Shown: positions 45,353 through 53,794 of the stretch, one piece after another
How positions within the stretch are numbered: position 1 is the stretch's first letter
Layout: every line of letters starts with the position of its first letter
Origin: Bradyrhizobium diazoefficiens
GTDB lineage: Bacteria; Pseudomonadota; Alphaproteobacteria; Rhizobiales; Xanthobacteraceae
Length of the DNA stretch: 64,000 nt
Assembly: GCF_016612535.1 (NCBI RefSeq)
Contig: NZ_JAENXS010000001.1
Location: forward strand, 1,389,501-1,453,500
Direction: 5' to 3'
Notes under the pieces: model-generated
What the model was told of the DNA's origin: nothing
Seen by the model: the letters and a program-made list of their open reading frames with translations, nothing else
Database searches by the model: none
Made by a program: the position numbers and the translations under genes

Positions 45353-45657
45353 TCCCGTGCTCTCAAGTGATTCCAAAGGCACTGTCGATCGGGCCCCCGC
45401 GCGCGGATCGCAACAAGATCGCTTATCGAACCTTGCTTAGCAACGCCTAGTAACAGGGCAGGCGATCCATCCCCGGCGGAGTGCCGCCAACGCGGTTGCT
45501 GATCTGGACGATTCACAGTCTCTGGTGGTAGCCTTATTAATGTCGCGCGAGAAAGAGGCTTCGAATCGAGAGCTGCCAGGCTTTCGTTCCGGCCTGCGAG
45601 TTTCGCAGAGCGGCATATTTCCCGGGGACGCCAAGGGACTCATTGAGGGGCAAACAT
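45353..45657. other. Divergent intergenic region
   Basis: About 300 bp between the cyclase gene and the hypothetical gene at 45658. No gene seen; it should carry both promoters. TGAGGGGCAAACAT immediately before 45658 is the ribosome binding site of the rightward gene. Confidence 0.4.
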
Positions 45658-46158
45658 ATGGGCATGCGAGTTTATACGGGCCGACCATTTAAGGACCTGA
45701 TGAATGCGAACTACTTTCCTTTGGAGAACATGAAGAAGAGCGTCAAGAAGCTCAAAGCGTCGGAAAACATTCACCTGCCGACGCTGGAATACGGCCAGTA
45801 TCACCTGATTTTGACTCCGAAGAGCAAGTGGCCGCAGGGCAGCGCGAAGCACTGGCAGAAGGAGAAGGGCCGTGCTCGCCTCGATCTCACCACCCAGCCG
45901 AACACCACCCCGCTGTCCAGGGACGAGCCCAAAGTCGTTCCGCTGACCCGATGCGCGCTGCTCGACGCTTGCGTGCGGAAATGCTTCAACGCGGAGCCGC
46001 CGATCCCGATGAAGACCAACATCATCACGCATGAGCCGACCGACCGTAACGCCGACCGGCATGAGATCCGGCTGGAGTGGGAGTACGACGGCGACAGCAA
46101 GACGCCGAAGCTGCTCAACCTGACGATGGTCTGCCCGCACAAGCCCGCGAAAGGCTGA
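45658..46158 (+). CDS. Hypothetical protein, family not recognised
   Basis: A 166-residue soluble, basic protein (MGMRVYTGRPFKDLMNANYF at the start). The middle reads HLPTLEYGQYHLILTPKSKW and RARLDLTTQPNTTPLS; a central CALLDACVRKC holds three Cys, and the C-terminus ends RHEIRLEWEYDGDS and a VCPHKPAKG tail. There is no signal peptide or membrane segment. A strong ribosome binding site (GAGGGG) and a following terminator support a real gene. No function is proposed. Confidence 0.65.
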   Translation: MGMRVYTGRPFKDLMNANYFPLENMKKSVKKLKASENIHLPTLEYGQYHLILTPKSKWPQGSAKHWQKEKGRARLDLTTQPNTTPLSRDEPKVVPLTRCALLDACVRKCFNAEPPIPMKTNIITHEPTDRNADRHEIRLEWEYDGDSKTPKLLNLTMVCPHKPAKG

Positions 46159-46199
46159 GCCCGAGCAAGATCGCAACTGCATCATCTGATCTGAACGAC

Positions 46200-46231
46200 G
46201 CGGGCCGGCACTTTGCCAGCCCGCTTTTTTT
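46200..46231 (+). terminator. Intrinsic terminator after the gene at 45658-46158
   Basis: Stem GCGGGCCGGCA / TGCCAGCCCGC (one mismatch), loop CTT, then seven T. Confidence 0.9.
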
Positions 46232-46389
46232 CGGCGTGTGGTGGACGCGCAGCAAACCCGCACTGCGGCGGTGTGTCTCCACACCTTCTCCCGTCATGGG
46301 CCTGTCGTACGAAGATGGTCCGCTGCCTTCGATTGCGTGTGCGAGTCGCCTTGTCGAAGCGGCCGCCAACTCATGTGGAGGAGCGACCC

Positions 46390-47427
46390 ATGCCCGTTGG
46401 ATTGCTGGAGGTCGAAGGCACCATCGAGGTCAGCCAGTTCTGGCCGGAGGGACGCTCGGACGCCGACACCACGAAGGTCGTGGTGAACGTCGCCTCTGAC
46501 GCTATCCGCTTCCGCAAGAACGATTCATCGCCCTCCCAGCCGACCCACGTTTTCGACAATGCCAAGGTCAAGGGACGAACCAATACCGCGCCGATCAAGA
46601 ACGGCAAGCTCACCATCCGCCTCCAGGGCATCGACGCCCCCGAGCTGCACTATCAGCCCTCGCCGCTCTCGGCCGCCGAGAAGAAGGGGCTGACGGACGC
46701 CAAGCGGCAGGCCTATCACGAGGTCACGCATTCCTATCGGCAGTTCCTCGGCGCAACCTCGACCAAGGCGCTGCATGATCTCCTCAGCAGCACCGGCGAG
46801 GCAACGCTCGCCTGCCGGGTGTTCACCCATGTCGATGCGCCGAACGAGGTGTTCGACACCTATGGACGGCTGGTCGGCGACATCGAGGTGACGGTCGCGA
46901 ACCAGACGGTCGACATCAACCATTGGCTGGTCGAGCAGGGCTTTGCCTATCCGACGTTCTACTCCTCGATGAACGACGACGAAATCCAGGCCTTGCTGGC
47001 GCTGACCAAGACCGCGCGAACGAAGAAGCTGCCGGTCTGGAAGAACCTCGCCAAAACCATTCCCGCCTTCGACTTCGACCTGCGCGAGCCCAAAAAGAAC
47101 GAGACCGACGTGCTCGCGACCGACAACGGCCCGGTGATCCTGCCAAAGCTCTTCCGCCGCTATACCAACTGGTCGGCGCGCAAGAAAGCGAAGATCACGA
47201 GCCAGAACTTCCAGAAGTTTTTGGGCGAAGGCTCCGGCGGCAAGCCTGACACCTGTTACGAGATCGACGACTTCCTCGCCAACGGCGTGCACTCGGCGAC
47301 GCCGCGCAATTTCGCGGAGTTCGTCGAGGGCGGGAAGACGATCAAGTTTCAGCCGGATGGGCTGGTGTTCGGGGAAGCGCCGTCGACGCTGGTGGGGGCG
47401 GATGGGAAGGTGATTACGGCGTTTTGA
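46390..47427 (+). CDS. Staphylococcal-nuclease-like (SNase) domain protein
   Basis: A 345-residue protein with an SNase-like OB fold at about residues 60-215: LTIRLQGIDAPELHYQPSPL (first catalytic Arg region and GIDAPE), CRVFTHVDAPNEVFDTYGRL then VGDIEV, and INHWLVEQGFAYPTFYSS. Secreted SNases have a signal peptide; this one has none, and a long C-terminal region (about 215-345: KLFRRYTNWSARKKAKITSQ, FLGEGSGGKPDTCYEIDDFL) is added. An insertion separates GIDAPE from the second Arg region. GGAGGAGC precedes ATG 46390. Nuclease activity is unproven. Confidence 0.82.
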   Translation: MPVGLLEVEGTIEVSQFWPEGRSDADTTKVVVNVASDAIRFRKNDSSPSQPTHVFDNAKVKGRTNTAPIKNGKLTIRLQGIDAPELHYQPSPLSAAEKKGLTDAKRQAYHEVTHSYRQFLGATSTKALHDLLSSTGEATLACRVFTHVDAPNEVFDTYGRLVGDIEVTVANQTVDINHWLVEQGFAYPTFYSSMNDDEIQALLALTKTARTKKLPVWKNLAKTIPAFDFDLREPKKNETDVLATDNGPVILPKLFRRYTNWSARKKAKITSQNFQKFLGEGSGGKPDTCYEIDDFLANGVHSATPRNFAEFVEGGKTIKFQPDGLVFGEAPSTLVGADGKVITAF

Positions 47428-47429
47428 GA

Positions 47430-47497
47430 GTTACGGTGGACAGAGAGTTACAGTGCAATGAATTTGGCACGAATATTTAGTGCACTGTCACCGTAAC
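47430..47497. repeat. Nested inverted repeats after the SNase-like gene
   Basis: GTTACGGTG (47430-47438) pairs with CACCGTAAC (47489-47497), and CAGTGCA (47451-47457) pairs with TGCACTG (47481-47487). The four blocks nest in the correct order to form one long, interrupted stem, directly after the stop codon. Confidence 0.6.
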
Positions 47498-47669
47498 AAG
47501 AGGTCACGTCGACGTGGCCGACGGCTACGAGAAAGCCACTGCCATCGCACAAGAGAAGGCAGGCAGGTTCAACCGCTCTGCATTCGTCGGAGATACCAGA
47601 CACCCATACTGGTGGGGCCACGATACGGACGCACCGGAAATACATCGATATGTGATCCAGGCCTCATAG
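47481..47669 (+). pseudogene. Short protein-like fragment, probable gene remnant
   Basis: An open frame of 62 residues with no start codon that reads like protein: DVADGYEKATAIAQEKAGRF, then FVGDTRHPYWWGHDTDAPEI and HRYVIQAS before TAG. Codon use is GC3-biased like real genes, but there is no ATG and the upstream in-frame stop abuts an inverted repeat. I infer the C-terminal relic of a lost gene; its family is unknown. Confidence 0.35.
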
Positions 47670-47772
47670 AACTCCGCTCAGTCCAGAGTACACAGACTCG
47701 CCAACATTGTATTGGGCTTGTCTTACGCGCCGCCTATCCAATAAGGTACTCCAAACCAAAGGAGACGCGACA

Positions 47773-48555
47773 TTGAGATGGCACGCTTACGTGATATTCG
47801 TCGGTCTTGCTGTCGGGACGACGAATTCCGCTTTCGGACAACAAATCAATTGTGGACCGCCTCCTACGCTTGACCAAAAGCTGCAAAATGATGAGTCCAT
47901 CAAAGGCAATTTGCAGGGTAAAGCACAGTTGCTATCGAAATATGTTGGACAGGCAGATCTTGGCGGTCAGATCGATGCGGTTAAAAAAGAGATCTATACT
48001 CAATCCAAGGACTATTATCCTGCACAGCAGGAAGCCTATTTGAACTATCTCTTCTGTTCGATTATCAGCGCTGACACCAAACTCAGCACGCTCGAAAAGC
48101 TCGATGCGCTTGCGAAATTCAAGGCAACTCGTCAGCAAGGCTCATCAAATGACCAGCAGCCCTGCGTGCCTACGGTCCTGAAAAACATCCCGCTGCCGAA
48201 TGTGCCAACCCTGGACGGAACCGGCAATCATGTTGGCGATCTATCTGGCATCGCTGTGAGTGTTATTCAGGAATGCCAGACGCCCACGGTACCTAAACAG
48301 CGTGTGCATCTAACATTTGCCTATTATAATGGATCAGGAACGTGGAGAGGCGAACAGCATTTAATATTGGTACTAAAGTCAAGCGAAGGAGCCGTCCTGA
48401 AGTCGCCAACGTTCTCCCTCGACCGTTCTCGCTGCATTTACGGCCACACAGAACAACGCAACGCGGACGACATGCTTGAGGGTGGCATAGGCTATCTCGT
48501 GAGTACGGCTGAACTAACTGTGTCGCGCGTCTCCGGCACTCAAACCCCTTGTTAG
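47773..48555 (+). CDS. Hypothetical secreted protein in low-GC accessory sequence
   Basis: A 260-residue protein with a signal peptide (residues 1-22, ending NSAFG-QQ). The start is TTG 47773, since AAAGGAGACG lies eight bases upstream. The mature part has several Cys (INCGPPPTLDQKL, FCSIISADTKLS, QPCVPTV, QECQTP, RCIYGH, TQTPC), suggesting disulfides. Codon use is visibly less GC-rich than elsewhere in the window, which points to recent transfer. No family recognised. Confidence 0.65.
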   Translation: MRWHAYVIFVGLAVGTTNSAFGQQINCGPPPTLDQKLQNDESIKGNLQGKAQLLSKYVGQADLGGQIDAVKKEIYTQSKDYYPAQQEAYLNYLFCSIISADTKLSTLEKLDALAKFKATRQQGSSNDQQPCVPTVLKNIPLPNVPTLDGTGNHVGDLSGIAVSVIQECQTPTVPKQRVHLTFAYYNGSGTWRGEQHLILVLKSSEGAVLKSPTFSLDRSRCIYGHTEQRNADDMLEGGIGYLVSTAELTVSRVSGTQTPC

Positions 48556-48676
48556 AGTTACTCCGCGTAGCCGTCATCTTAGAGTCTTAGACTTCTACAC
48601 CCGTTCCCGATTTCACGTTCGAATATGCTCAGACGGACTTTCATTTCAGATTATCGCTATTCAAGGGACATTGCGG

Positions 48677-49936
48677 ATGGCTGGCCCACGGCGCCGAGAC
48701 GGTAGACCTCAGTGGATCAACGGCGAGATTAGCACTGCAAGCACGTTGGCGCGCATTGACCTCAGTGGCAAGGCGGGATCTCGGTTCGATGAGGCCTGGC
48801 TACAGGAGCTTCTCTATCGACGACCAGAGCTCTTCCCTATCGAGCAAATCGAGCCAGGTTTCGGCGATCTTGTTCCTGTGTGCCGGGAATTGCCTGTCAC
48901 GTTCGGCGGCGGTCGCTCCGGAGCGTTGGACAATCTCTATGTAACGAGTACCGGCGGCCTGATCTTGGTCGAAACGAAGCTGTGGCGTAATCCGGAAGCG
49001 CGCCGTTCAGCCGTCGCGCAGGCGATGGAGTATGCGGCTGCGATCTTCGCGATGTCATATGACGAACTGGATGCGGCCGCGGTCAGATCACGAACGAAAT
49101 CTGAGAAACCGGTCCGTTCGATGGCGGACTTGTTCATTGCCGATCCCGAGTTCGATGAAGCAGAATTTGTTGATGCGCTAACCCGCAATCTTTTGCGCGG
49201 GAGGGCGATTATTGCGATCGTCGGTGACGGCATTCGCGAGGATATCTTGCCTCTGACCGAATTGCTGCAATCGCATGCCGGACATCGCTTTACGTTCGCT
49301 CTTGTAGAGTTGGCCGTTTACGAAGCGCCAATTGAAGGGATCAAGCTGGTCATACCGTCGGTATTGGCCAAGACCGTTCTGATTGAGCGTGGAGTCGTGC
49401 AGATCGACCAAAAAAATCAAGCGCTTGTAATTGATGTCCCCACCGGCAGCGCGGGCGGATCAGCTCTTTCTTCGCCAAAGCGAGGGGTGAGCATTAGTGA
49501 AGACGAGTTTTACGACGTGCTTGCCCGAAAAGATCAACGTTGGCCAGTCTTATTGAAGGGCTTGCTTGCCGAGGCGGAGAAACTGGGCCTCTACGTCGAG
49601 CGAAAGGGCGGGCTTAATCTTAAGCATCCTTCCCCCGAGGGGCAGCCATTAAATCTCGGAACAATCTCTAAAGATGGCTTGGTAGAAACCAGTCCCTCGA
49701 CATGGTGGGGGCGCACCGAAGTTGGACGCAAGTACAACGAAACCTTAGCGAGAGCCATCGGGGGGCAGGTGGGAGAGATTAAGCAGGGCACTGAATCCGC
49801 GCTGCGAACGTCCACCGGAAATATGCCTCGCATCTCGGACCTGCTTCCTGCCCACCAACAAGAATGGTTAGATGCCATTCAGGAGTATGTAGAGTCCATG
49901 TTCAAAAGGGCCGAAGGCAGAACGGACAAGTCTTGA
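48677..49936 (+). CDS. PD-(D/E)XK nuclease-like protein
   Basis: A 419-residue protein. The N-terminal half holds a nuclease-like core: FDEAWLQELLYRRPELFPIE, then ALDNLYVTSTGGLILVETKL, whose D...ETK spacing is the PD-(D/E)XK motif, followed by QAMEYAAAIFAMSYDELDAA. The C-terminal half (about 240-419) has a basic and partly helical region of unknown role. ATG 48677 follows AAGGGACATTGCGG; TTG 48671 is an alternative. It is convergent with a second nuclease-like gene. Defence or repair is possible, not shown. Confidence 0.78.
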   Translation: MAGPRRRDGRPQWINGEISTASTLARIDLSGKAGSRFDEAWLQELLYRRPELFPIEQIEPGFGDLVPVCRELPVTFGGGRSGALDNLYVTSTGGLILVETKLWRNPEARRSAVAQAMEYAAAIFAMSYDELDAAAVRSRTKSEKPVRSMADLFIADPEFDEAEFVDALTRNLLRGRAIIAIVGDGIREDILPLTELLQSHAGHRFTFALVELAVYEAPIEGIKLVIPSVLAKTVLIERGVVQIDQKNQALVIDVPTGSAGGSALSSPKRGVSISEDEFYDVLARKDQRWPVLLKGLLAEAEKLGLYVERKGGLNLKHPSPEGQPLNLGTISKDGLVETSPSTWWGRTEVGRKYNETLARAIGGQVGEIKQGTESALRTSTGNMPRISDLLPAHQQEWLDAIQEYVESMFKRAEGRTDKS

Positions 49937-50049
49937 TCCGCTGTTCACTATTCGGCGTGTGACAGCAACGCGCGCCTCGGCAGAACCGGGCACAAAGAGA
50001 AGACATCTTGTAGTGCGGCTTGTCTGACTGAAGGGAAATTGGGACGACG

Positions 50050-51051
50050 CTACGGCCAAGCGTCCGCGATGTTTGGCGTTTCGATGTCTTCAAAGGTCAC
50101 GGGCTTGCCGGCATCAAGGAGCGCCTTGGCTTTCTGCACGGCCTGAGCGGTAAGAGGCCAGTAGCCGAGGTTGGACACTATGCGGGGGACGCGAACCCGC
50201 GTCACGACCGTCAGAGGCTCTTTGGTCTGAAGGTGCGACAAAGCGTCCTCTGAAGTGACGAGCTGGAGCGTCAAAGGACCTTTGATCTCATCGAACTTCG
50301 CTGAGATGTGCAGACGATCAATTTCGCCCGTTCCCGTATCCTTCAAGATGCTGCGGGTAAACGTGCCGGGCACGGACGCGGTCCAGCCGGTCACGCTCGC
50401 ATCAGCGATCACACGCCATGTCGCTTCGGGGTTCTTCGGCCTGAGAAGGATGTGATGTTCGTCGATCTTGGCTGGAATAACGTCAGATACCCATAATTCC
50501 CACAAACGAGTCATAATCTGTGTGAACGATGGCTCGTTCTCAGAGTCTAGCACCGCATTGATGAACCGGGGGTCACCACCGCCAGCATCTGGAACATAGG
50601 GAAACCTGCTGAGATTGGATTGCGAGACCAGTAAATAAACGATGGACTGGAGGGCCGCGTTTATCTCGTGGCCGAGGCGATCGGCACTGAGGCCTTCGAA
50701 GACGAGCGTTCGCATCCCACGCCAGTCGGCGGCGTCCTGAGAGTCTCGCGTATATCCCTTGACACTGACGAGAATTCCTTGCTGCCAAGGGATGCCCACT
50801 TCGGTCAGGATGCCAGCGAAGATGTCGACGTCCGTCGTGCCGAGTGTCTTGGCTTCGTTCTTACATCCGAGCACGATTTGTACAGGATAGCCCGCGACGT
50901 CGGACGCGATCAGAATGTCAACTTCGCGGCTGCGCTTTACCTTGCCTTTGACGACGGGAAGCTTCTTCCGCGTTTCGACACGAAGGCCGGGTACCTTATG
51001 CATCATCGCTACGAGGTCTTCTAGGATGTTTCCCTTAGCTTTCGCGGTCAT
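50050..51051 (-). CDS. Restriction-endonuclease-like protein with altered active-site motif
   Basis: A 333-residue protein whose N-terminal 150 residues match Mrr/restriction-like PD-(D/E)XK folds: LEDLVAMMHKVPGLRVETRK, REVDILIASDVAGYPVQIVL (motif Asp), GCKNEAKTLGTTDVDIFAGI, QQGILVSVKGYTRDSQDAAD. In relatives the strand reads ECK or QCK before the catalytic Lys; here it reads GCK, so one acidic or polar active-site residue appears replaced. The C-terminal half resembles no domain I know. ATG 51051. Confidence 0.75.
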   Translation of the reverse strand: MTAKAKGNILEDLVAMMHKVPGLRVETRKKLPVVKGKVKRSREVDILIASDVAGYPVQIVLGCKNEAKTLGTTDVDIFAGILTEVGIPWQQGILVSVKGYTRDSQDAADWRGMRTLVFEGLSADRLGHEINAALQSIVYLLVSQSNLSRFPYVPDAGGGDPRFINAVLDSENEPSFTQIMTRLWELWVSDVIPAKIDEHHILLRPKNPEATWRVIADASVTGWTASVPGTFTRSILKDTGTGEIDRLHISAKFDEIKGPLTLQLVTSEDALSHLQTKEPLTVVTRVRVPRIVSNLGYWPLTAQAVQKAKALLDAGKPVTFEDIETPNIADAWP

Positions 51052-51271
51052 CTTGCCGCCTGGTCCTTGATTAGCGCCAATGGCCGTAGGTGCGGCCCTC
51101 AATCAAGCTAGGGAGCCGATGGGGGTCGAATCTGCGACGGTCCACTGACGTTATTGTACCATGGGTGCGCGACGGATCTATCTCGTATTACGGTGTACTC
51201 AATTGGAATCCGCCGATTGCGGTGAGATCTCGCTCGACCGCGGGGGAACGCGACATGTGCCACACCTCAGC

Positions 51272-51985
51272 CTAACTCTCAAAGAAGCCGGGATGCTTCT
51301 CCACGAAGGCATGCAGCTCGCGCGCGACGCGGTCGAGATGGTTGGTCATCTCGCCCTTGGCCCGGTCCGGATCGCGATCTGCAATCCCGCGGTAGATCGC
51401 CTCGTGCTCCATGTAAGTTCCTTTGGGCCGGCCCGGCTCGGGCAGCAGCGTGCGGCGAACGCGTTCAAGGTGAGTTCGGATCGTGTCGAGAGATTCACCA
51501 ACGCGCGTGAGGCCCAGGCTCTCGGTCATCTGGCGATGAAACCTGGTATCGAGCTCGTGGAATCCTTCGAGGTCTCCGCTCGCAATCGCGACCTTTTGAT
51601 AGGCGAGATTCTGGCTGAGCGCAGTGATCGCATCGTCCGACATGCTGGCCGCGCAGACGCCGACGACCTCGACCTCCAGCGCGCGACGCATCAGCATCCA
51701 CTGCCGGACGTCCTCGAGATGAATCCTGGCGACGTAGGAGCCGCGCTGGGGCTCGACCACGACGAGTCCTTCAAAGGCGAGCCTGTTGATTGCCGTCGTA
51801 ATCGACAGCTTCGACACTTCAAAGCGCGCGCACCACCCGTTCTTGTCGATCGGAGTTTCGGGCGCGAGCGTGCCTGAGACGATGGCGCGCTTCAGAGCAA
51901 GGTAGGCCTGATCGACTTTCGACCCGCCTGCGCTGCGCCCGCGCGCTGGCCTCGCGCCGCCACTGAACCCGCCGACTGAATGCAT
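51272..51985 (-). CDS. GntR-family (FCD-type) transcriptional regulator
   Basis: A 237-residue protein: winged helix VDQAYLALKRAIVSGTLAPE to FEVSKLSITTAINRLAFEGL and QRGSYVARI (residues 22-88), then an all-helical FCD ligand-binding domain (about 95-225) with MLMRRALEVEVVGVCAASMS, LDTRFHRQMTESLG and the metal-type His in YMEHEAIYRGIADRD. It is divergent from a sugar ABC operon with a palindrome in between, so it most likely represses that operon. Confidence 0.93.
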   Translation of the reverse strand: MHSVGGFSGGARPARGRSAGGSKVDQAYLALKRAIVSGTLAPETPIDKNGWCARFEVSKLSITTAINRLAFEGLVVVEPQRGSYVARIHLEDVRQWMLMRRALEVEVVGVCAASMSDDAITALSQNLAYQKVAIASGDLEGFHELDTRFHRQMTESLGLTRVGESLDTIRTHLERVRRTLLPEPGRPKGTYMEHEAIYRGIADRDPDRAKGEMTNHLDRVARELHAFVEKHPGFFES

Positions 51986-52063
51986 GCTGTGTTCCCCCGG
52001 CCGATCTACACATTTCGATGCCGCGACGCCAATGGCGCGGCCAAAAGGCTTGACGAGCGTCAG

Positions 52064-52084
52064 CTGATATAACTAGCATATCAG
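52064..52084. promoter_or_regulatory. Palindromic operator between the GntR gene and the ABC operon
   Basis: Exact arms CTGATAT / ATATCAG around a 7-bp centre, 70 bp before the ABC ATPase start and 79 bp before the GntR start. TTGACG at 52050-52055 fits a rightward -35 box, so the palindrome would overlap the promoter. Confidence 0.65.
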
Positions 52085-52153
52085 TCAATCAATAGACGGT
52101 CACCTGCGGCTCGATGTCTTCAAGGACTGACGGCACGCCGGGAGGAAAACCCA

Positions 52154-53794
52154 ATGGAGACACGCTACGGAGCGCTCGGGGCGGACGACGAGCGCGATGC
52201 GCCGCGCGCCTCTCGCGTGGTCGAACTTGGCAGCCGTGCCGGCGTGCCGGGCGGACAGGCCGTCCTCTGCGCGGAGCGGGTCTCCAAATCCTTTGCCGGG
52301 GTGAAGGCGCTCCACGACGTCGACTTCGAACTTCGCTACGGCGAAGTGCATGCGCTGATGGGCGAGAACGGTGCCGGCAAGAGCACCCTGATGAAGATCC
52401 TTGCCGGCGTGCACACGAGCTACGACGGCACCATTCTGGTCGAGGGCCAAGCAGCGTCATTCAGCGGCGTGCGCGACGCTGAAGAGGCCGGCGTCGCCAT
52501 CATCCACCAGGAGCTGAACCTCGTTCCCGAGCTGAGCGTCGCCGACAATATCTTCCTTGGCCGAGAGCCGCTGATCGGCGGCGTATTGATCGACCGGCGC
52601 CGGATGGCCAGAGCCGCCGAGCGCCTGCTGGCCCGCCTCGGCGTAACGATCGCGCCTGACACCAGGATTGCCGGCCTGCGCGTCGGCGAGCAGCAGCTCG
52701 TCGAGATCGCCAAGGCGCTATCACTCAATGCGCGCATCCTCATCATGGACGAGCCGACCTCGGCGCTGTCGTCGTCGGAGTGTGACACGCTGTTCAAGAT
52801 CGTGCGCCAGCTCGCGAGCGAGGGCGTCGCCATCATCTACACGTCGCATCGCATCGAGGAGGTGCTGGAGCTTGCCGACCGCGTCACCGTGCTGCGCGAT
52901 GGCCGGCGCGTGGTGACGGCGCGAATCGACGAACTCTCGCGCGCAGCCATCATCTCGGCGATGGTCGGCCGCGAGATGGCCGCGAACGCGCGCGGCGCAA
53001 CCGCGCAGGACGGCGCGGCCGTCCTCTCGGTGCAGGACCTGACGCTGGATACGCTCGGTCCGCACGGATGGCGGCGGACGCTGCACGGCGTGAGTTTCGA
53101 GCTGAAGCGCGGCGAGATCCTCGGTATCGGCGGCCTGCTCGGGTCCGGCCGGACGGAGATCCTGGAGTCGATCTTCGGTGTGGCGCGTGGCTGGCGGACC
53201 GGCAGCATCGCGATCGACGGTGCTGCGGTCGACATCAACTCTCCCTCCGACGCCTATCATCTCGGCGTCGCGCTCGTCAGCGAGGACCGCAAGGAGCGCG
53301 GCCTGCATCTGGCGGCCTCGATCTGCGACAATGTCGCGCTGCCCTCGATCGGCGCGCTCTCGCGATTTGGCCTGCGCGCTTTCACCCGCGAACGCGCACT
53401 CGCCGCCGACATGGTCAAGCGGCTCTCGGTTCGCTGCACCGGCATCGGCCAAGAGACCGCTGCGCTGTCCGGCGGCAACCAGCAAAAGGTCGTGATCGGC
53501 AAATGGCTGGCGACCGAGCCGCGCATCCTGCTGCTCGACGAGCCAACCCGCGGCATCGACATCGGCGCCAAACTGGAGATCTACCGATTGATCTTCGATC
53601 TCGCCGCGCAGGGGCTCGGCATCATCGTGGTCACCTCGGAAATGCCCGAACTCCTGCTGTTGTCCGACCGCATCCTCGTCATGTGCGAGGGACGCCAGAC
53701 CGGCATCCTCGCACGCGAGAACGCGACGCAGGAGACGGTGATGCGCCTTGCGGCACCAGGGATGGCGAAATGGTCGCAGGAAGCGGCATCATGA
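52154..53794 (+). CDS. Sugar-type ABC transporter ATPase with two nucleotide-binding domains
   Basis: A 546-residue RbsA/XylG-class protein: Walker A MGENGAGKSTLMKILAG, signature-region RIAGLRVGEQQLVEIAKALS and Walker B ILIMDEPTSALSSSE in the first cassette; GLLGSGRTEILE, ALSGGNQQKVVIGKWLA and LLLDEPTRGIDIGA in the second. The first 38 residues are an extra hydrophilic extension. CGGGAGGAAAACCCA precedes ATG 52154. First gene of an operon with permease, binding protein and DUF1349 genes. Its TGA overlaps the permease ATG. Confidence 0.95.
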   Translation: METRYGALGADDERDAPRASRVVELGSRAGVPGGQAVLCAERVSKSFAGVKALHDVDFELRYGEVHALMGENGAGKSTLMKILAGVHTSYDGTILVEGQAASFSGVRDAEEAGVAIIHQELNLVPELSVADNIFLGREPLIGGVLIDRRRMARAAERLLARLGVTIAPDTRIAGLRVGEQQLVEIAKALSLNARILIMDEPTSALSSSECDTLFKIVRQLASEGVAIIYTSHRIEEVLELADRVTVLRDGRRVVTARIDELSRAAIISAMVGREMAANARGATAQDGAAVLSVQDLTLDTLGPHGWRRTLHGVSFELKRGEILGIGGLLGSGRTEILESIFGVARGWRTGSIAIDGAAVDINSPSDAYHLGVALVSEDRKERGLHLAASICDNVALPSIGALSRFGLRAFTRERALAADMVKRLSVRCTGIGQETAALSGGNQQKVVIGKWLATEPRILLLDEPTRGIDIGAKLEIYRLIFDLAAQGLGIIVVTSEMPELLLLSDRILVMCEGRQTGILARENATQETVMRLAAPGMAKWSQEAAS

